Assembly (NCBI GenBank): GCA_033032175.1
Contig: CM065325.1
Location: 10,444,930-10,508,929, forward strand
DNA: 64,000 nt
Origin: Saturnia japonica
Taxonomy: Eukaryota; Arthropoda; Insecta; Lepidoptera; Saturniidae
Reading direction: 5' to 3'
In this document: positions 60,412 through 64,000 of the stretch, one piece after another
Numbering within the stretch: the stretch's first letter is position 1
Layout: every line of letters starts with the position of its first letter
The notes under the pieces: model-generated
Seen by the model: only the letters and a program-made list of their open reading frames with translations
Told to the model about the DNA's origin: nothing
The model's database searches: none
Program-made: the position numbers and the translations under genes

Positions 60412-62796
60412 TCAGCCGCAGGACGTCCACTGCTGAACATAGGCCTCCCCCATAGATCTCCAGAGCGACCGATCTTGTGCGGCCTGCACCCAAAGGCTCC
60501 CAGCGACCTTTATTATGTCGTCTTTCCATCTAGTGGGGGGCCGTCCTACACTGCGCTTTCCGGTGCGTGGTCTCCACTCGAGAACCTTTCTGCCCCAACG
60601 GCCGTCAGTTCTCCGAACTATGTGCCCTGCCCACTGCCACTTCAACTTGCTAATCCTTTTGGCTATGTCGGTTACCTTAGTTTGTCTACGGATCTCCTCA
60701 TTTCTGATTCGATCTCGTAGAGAAACACCAAGCATAGCCCTCTCCATAGCTCGCTGAGTGACCTTGAGCTTTCTTATGAGGCCCACAGTGAGCGACCTCG
60801 TCTCTGTGCCGTATGTCATCACTGGCAACACACACTGGTCAAAGACTTTCGTCTTGAGGCACTGAGGTATTTTGGACGAGAAGACGTCGCGCAGTTTCCC
60901 GAACGCTGCCCAGCCGAGTTGGATTCGTCGACTGACCTCTTTTTCAAAGTTGGACCTACCTAACTGGACTGTTTGTCCCAGGTAGACATATTCTTCAACA
61001 ACTTCTAGACAAGAGTTCCCTACTGATACTGGGGTGGGCACCACATGGATATTCGACATGATTTTCGTCTTGTCCATGTTCATTTTAAGGCCCACCTGTT
61101 GAGAAACTTTGTCGAGGCCATCGAGCATTGTGCCAAGATCTTCCGGCGATTCTGCCATGACTACGATGTCGTCAGCAAATCGAAGGTGAGTGATGTACTC
61201 GCCATTAACATTGATGCCGAGTACTTGCCATTCCAAGAGCTTGAAGGCGTCCTCTAGAGCGGCGGTAAACAGTTTCGGAGATATTACGTCTCCCTGTCTA
61301 ACGCCTCTTCTCAAAGGAATTGCCTTCGTGCACTGTTCCTGTACTCGGACCGACATGGTGGCGTTGTTGTACAAGCACCTCAACACTTCGATATATCGAT
61401 AGTCAATACGGCACCGCTGGAGAGACTGCAACACTGCCCAGGTTTCGACCGAATCAAAGGCTTTTTCGTAGTCCACGAACGCTAAGCATAAAGGCAGATC
61501 ATACTCCTCAGTCTTCTGTATAATCTGTCGCAGCGTATAGATGTGGTCTACGGTGCTAAAGCCTTTTCGGAAACCGGCATGTTCGGGAGGCTGGAAGTCA
61601 TCAAACTTGTGCTCGAGACGATTCGTGATGACCCTCGAAAACAGCTTATAAACATGGCTCAGCAACGAGATGGGCCGATAGTTTTTCAATAAGGTTTTAT
61701 CACCTTTCTTGAAGAACAGGACCACCACGCTGCCGCCCCACGTTTCCGGCGTTTTACCCTCGAGTATAACGGAATTAAAGAGCTTCTGCAGGACCTTAAG
61801 TACCGGTGTTCCACCCGCTTTAAGAAGCTCTGATGTAATTCCGTCATCACCCGGCGCCTTGTTGTTCTTAAGATGCTTAAGGGCCATCCTAATCTCGTAC
61901 AGGGTGATGTCGGGGATATCTTCGGTATAGTGTCGGATCAGCCCGGCTCTCGGATCTGTAGCCGGGCTGGTAACAGGCTTAGTTGACGAGGTATATAACT
62001 GCCCATAGAACCTTTCGATCTCCCTTAATACCTCTGGCTTGGTGGACGCTACGCTGATATCATCCATTTTCAGCTTCGTCAACTGGCTCTGCCCAATAGA
62101 TGCATTCCTTGCGAACACTTTGGAGCCTTTATTCCGCTCTATCGTCTCTTTAATACTTTTGGTATTGTAAGACCGGACATCGTGTCGCAAGGATTTATGA
62201 ATAGATCTATTGAGCTGCCTATAGGACTTAGCGTCATCGGAAGACTGCAGCGCCATACCACGCCGATCCGCCATGAGTTTTCGGGTTTGATCTGATATCT
62301 TTTGAGTCCTATTGCTACGGTGAGTTTTAAAGAACTTGGACCCATCCGCATGGACTGTTTCTACCAGCCTATTACTAATATCATCTACGGAGACGCAACT
62401 ATCTAGGCAATCGAATTGGTTTTTCAATTCAACTTGAAAGCTTTCGGGGTTTTGGAGTTGAGCATTAGAGGGTCGGAGCGTAGACTTCATCAGGCGAGAC
62501 CTTTCTATTTTTAGATTGATATTCAATGTGCCTCTAACCATTCGGTGATCACTGCCGGTTTTCACTCTGTGAATCACAGTGACATCATTGAATATTTGTC
62601 TCTTCGTGGTCAAGATGAAGTCTATCTCATTTTTCGTGGAACCATCGGGGCTCATCCAGGTCCATTTCCAATGAGGTGGCTTCTGGAAGAAAGAGTTCAC
62701 CATAAAGAGTTCCTTTCTCCATAAAATCGGCCAACCTCTGACCCCTAGGGTTCCGTTGCCCATAACCAAATTGCCCCACTCCCAACTCTTCACCAT
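60412..62796 (-). CDS. RTE reverse transcriptase, near-intact
   Basis: The 794-codon frame begins near the end of the endonuclease (NSFFQKPPHWKWTW, then NEIDFILTTKRQIF and GSDHRMV) and continues through the RT: NNKAPGDDGI, LKNYRPISLLSHVYKLFSRV, HAGFRKGFSTVDHI, FVDYEKAFDSV, RGVRQGDVISPKLF and LRFADDIVV (the catalytic FADD). The C-terminal part has RRIQLGWAAFGKL, VMTYGTETRSL and GRPPTRWKDDI, typical of RTE elements. No stop interrupts 2.4 kb. The true protein starts further upstream in another frame, so the Met at 62796 is not the natural start. Confidence 0.93.
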   Translation of the reverse strand: MVKSWEWGNLVMGNGTLGVRGWPILWRKELFMVNSFFQKPPHWKWTWMSPDGSTKNEIDFILTTKRQIFNDVTVIHRVKTGSDHRMVRGTLNINLKIERSRLMKSTLRPSNAQLQNPESFQVELKNQFDCLDSCVSVDDISNRLVETVHADGSKFFKTHRSNRTQKISDQTRKLMADRRGMALQSSDDAKSYRQLNRSIHKSLRHDVRSYNTKSIKETIERNKGSKVFARNASIGQSQLTKLKMDDISVASTKPEVLREIERFYGQLYTSSTKPVTSPATDPRAGLIRHYTEDIPDITLYEIRMALKHLKNNKAPGDDGITSELLKAGGTPVLKVLQKLFNSVILEGKTPETWGGSVVVLFFKKGDKTLLKNYRPISLLSHVYKLFSRVITNRLEHKFDDFQPPEHAGFRKGFSTVDHIYTLRQIIQKTEEYDLPLCLAFVDYEKAFDSVETWAVLQSLQRCRIDYRYIEVLRCLYNNATMSVRVQEQCTKAIPLRRGVRQGDVISPKLFTAALEDAFKLLEWQVLGINVNGEYITHLRFADDIVVMAESPEDLGTMLDGLDKVSQQVGLKMNMDKTKIMSNIHVVPTPVSVGNSCLEVVEEYVYLGQTVQLGRSNFEKEVSRRIQLGWAAFGKLRDVFSSKIPQCLKTKVFDQCVLPVMTYGTETRSLTVGLIRKLKVTQRAMERAMLGVSLRDRIRNEEIRRQTKVTDIAKRISKLKWQWAGHIVRRTDGRWGRKVLEWRPRTGKRSVGRPPTRWKDDIIKVAGSLWVQAAQDRSLWRSMGEAYVQQWTSCG

Positions 62797-63058
62797 CTCT
62801 TTTGCCCAGCTTTGCGTTAAAGTCTCCCATTACAACAGTGAAGTGGGTTTTCGAGGTATGTATGGCCCTACTAATGTCCTCATACAAAACCTCCACTTCA
62901 TCATCAGGGTGTATCGAGGGCGGTGCGTAAACCTGTATGACCTTCAACGAATATCTTTTGGATATTCTGAGTATCAGGTACACTACCCTGCTCGACACAC
63001 TGTCGATGGTCACGATGTTGTTAATGAGAGACTTCCGGACGATAAACCGAAACTGATA
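62627..63058 (-). pseudogene. RTE endonuclease domain, partial, frameshifted from the RT
   Basis: On the - strand it reads NNIVTIDSVSSRVVYLILRI, then SKRYSLKVIQVYAPPS and VVMGDFNAKLGKRDGEEL (the GDFN catalytic motif of the apurinic-type endonuclease). After DFMEKGTLY the frame must shift by one base near 62715 to join the long RT frame. The first half of the endonuclease is missing through 5' truncation. Confidence 0.9.
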
Positions 63059-63070
63059 ACTGACTCATAC

Positions 63071-64000
63071 GCGCAACCGAAATTACTAAGGACAGAAATG
63101 TGAAATTTGCGGAGGGTTTTGATATCATAATATGGTAGAGATCGTTTAGAAGGAACTAGGGTGTGAAAGTCGAGACCAAAGTTTGTATGGAAAAATAGCA
63201 TTTTAGGCTCGGATTTACTTCTTTTTTAAAATTCTTTATAGGGTTAGTTCTTTACAGGTTTAGAGTAAGCTAAGCCTAAGTGAAGATCTGGTTCTCAAGT
63301 GCAGCTGCCGGAACACACCTCACAGGTGTGTTTAAAACTTGCCAAGTTATAAATCCCAAATCAAATTGTTTTGCTAATAAATTAAAGAACGTGCATTCCT
63401 ACAGCTTTAATTAAAGGAACAGCTACGGAACTTGCCACCCGTTAGATCCCAGCTCTTCTAACGGTGCCAACGACTACCCCGAACGTCGTTTCATTCGAAC
63501 TCGGCCCCTTTTTCACATTTTTGTTTTTGTTGAGTATAATATTCAGATACTTATAGGACTGACGAAATGAATAGAGTTTTAGTTTTGTTCTAAAATTATT
63601 GTATTGATTTTGCATAACCAATATAGTTAAATACTGTTAGCCAATGTCAACTCCCACAGCCTTTACGCATATAAAATTAATTTATATAGCCGTTTTTAAA
63701 TCGAAACAACAAATTTCAATATAGCAATAGGAATTTCGTAATTTCGTATCGACGCGACGTTTCGTATGAGTCAATATGTATATTTAAACGAATTTATTTG
63801 TCAGCAAGAGTATTGTTGTAAAATGAAGGATCGTGGCTTGCTTAGAAAAGCATATTTGTAACATAAAGTCATTGGTTGTTTTAGAAAAATATGTATCGTC
63901 AAAGAGTTCATTCTCGAATCTTGGAACTTATATGGACGCAGACAGCCCGGTTCAGACTAGTTTCCTTTCGCGAACGCTCCAGGCGTAGAATGACCTCCTC
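63071..64000. other. Right end of window, no gene seen
   Basis: AT-rich. A reverse fragment of SINE family B (about 63240-63345: 'aagctaagcctaagtgaaga', 'ggttctcaagtgcagctgcc') lies here. The last 100 bases are more GC-rich ('gacgcagacagcccggttca') but too short to interpret. Confidence 0.5.

Larger units (their letters stand above)
60391..63058 (-). mobile_element. RTE-clade non-LTR retrotransposon, 5'-truncated, with TSD
   Basis: The - strand 3' end is a (TGA)n tail (seen as 'catcatcatcatcatcat' at 60391-60412), typical of RTE elements. The string actgactcatac occurs at both borders (60379-60390 and 63059-63070), a 12-bp target-site duplication. The 5' end is cut inside the endonuclease domain, as expected for incomplete reverse transcription. 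Length is about 2.67 kb. Confidence 0.93.

Noticed and set aside
60475..61930. Several + strand frames of 70-80 codons
   Set aside because: They are antisense shadows of the RTE reverse transcriptase.
1..64000. A new multi-gene biological system
   Set aside because: I looked for gene clusters, toxin-antitoxin-like pairs and unusual operon-like layouts; the window is one host gene, a possible first exon and repeats.

Overview
The window is AT-rich animal DNA with split genes and dense transposon cover. The only clearly recognisable host gene is the 3' part of an insect chromokinesin gene (KIF4 family, Drosophila Klp3A type). Together with mariner, Tc1, Tigger, RTE and Jockey/CR1-like elements and several tRNA-derived SINE families, this points to an insect. 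The repeat style suggests Lepidoptera, but that is an inference because no search could be run.

Positions 1-25060 hold the KIF4 gene on the + strand. I placed 13 exons by splice sites, phase continuity and similarity to the family: 2981-3506, 4494-4682, 5164-5337, 6286-6489, 8779-8933, 11748-11896, 15674-15918, 18630-18755, 19000-19203, 19869-20111, 21571-21626, 23216-23283 and 24821-24825. They join without a phase clash into about 780 residues of coiled-coil stalk and cysteine-rich tail, ending in a stop inside a 5-nt coding tip, with a polyadenylation signal near 25036. The motor domain must lie upstream of the window. The introns hold a tandem duplication (1-2912), short MITEs, a mariner (6799-8071), a miniature LTR retrotransposon nested in a mariner-type relic (9911-11300), a MITE nested in another repeat (12852-13560), relics of tandem 5S rRNA genes (16191-16583), a 5'-truncated LINE (16953-18411), SINEs and a minisatellite.

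From 25061 to about 58370 I see no convincing host gene. This is intergenic DNA or a very long intron. It contains a nearly intact Tc1 element (27023-28620), an internally deleted Tigger element (36890-38486), a second mariner (55473-56768), dispersed SINEs and unclassified repeats, foldbacks and a 110-bp tandem duplication. A possible signal-peptide exon of an unidentified secreted protein lies at 58385-58505 (+).

The right end (60391-63058, - strand) is a 5'-truncated RTE-clade LINE with a near-intact reverse transcriptase, a (TGA)n tail and a 12-bp target-site duplication.

I found no new multi-gene system. The most notable structures are the intronic 5S rDNA relic, the TRIM-like element that splits a transposase relic, and the set of transposons each broken by only one or two visible lesions. 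The last suggests fairly recent activity.
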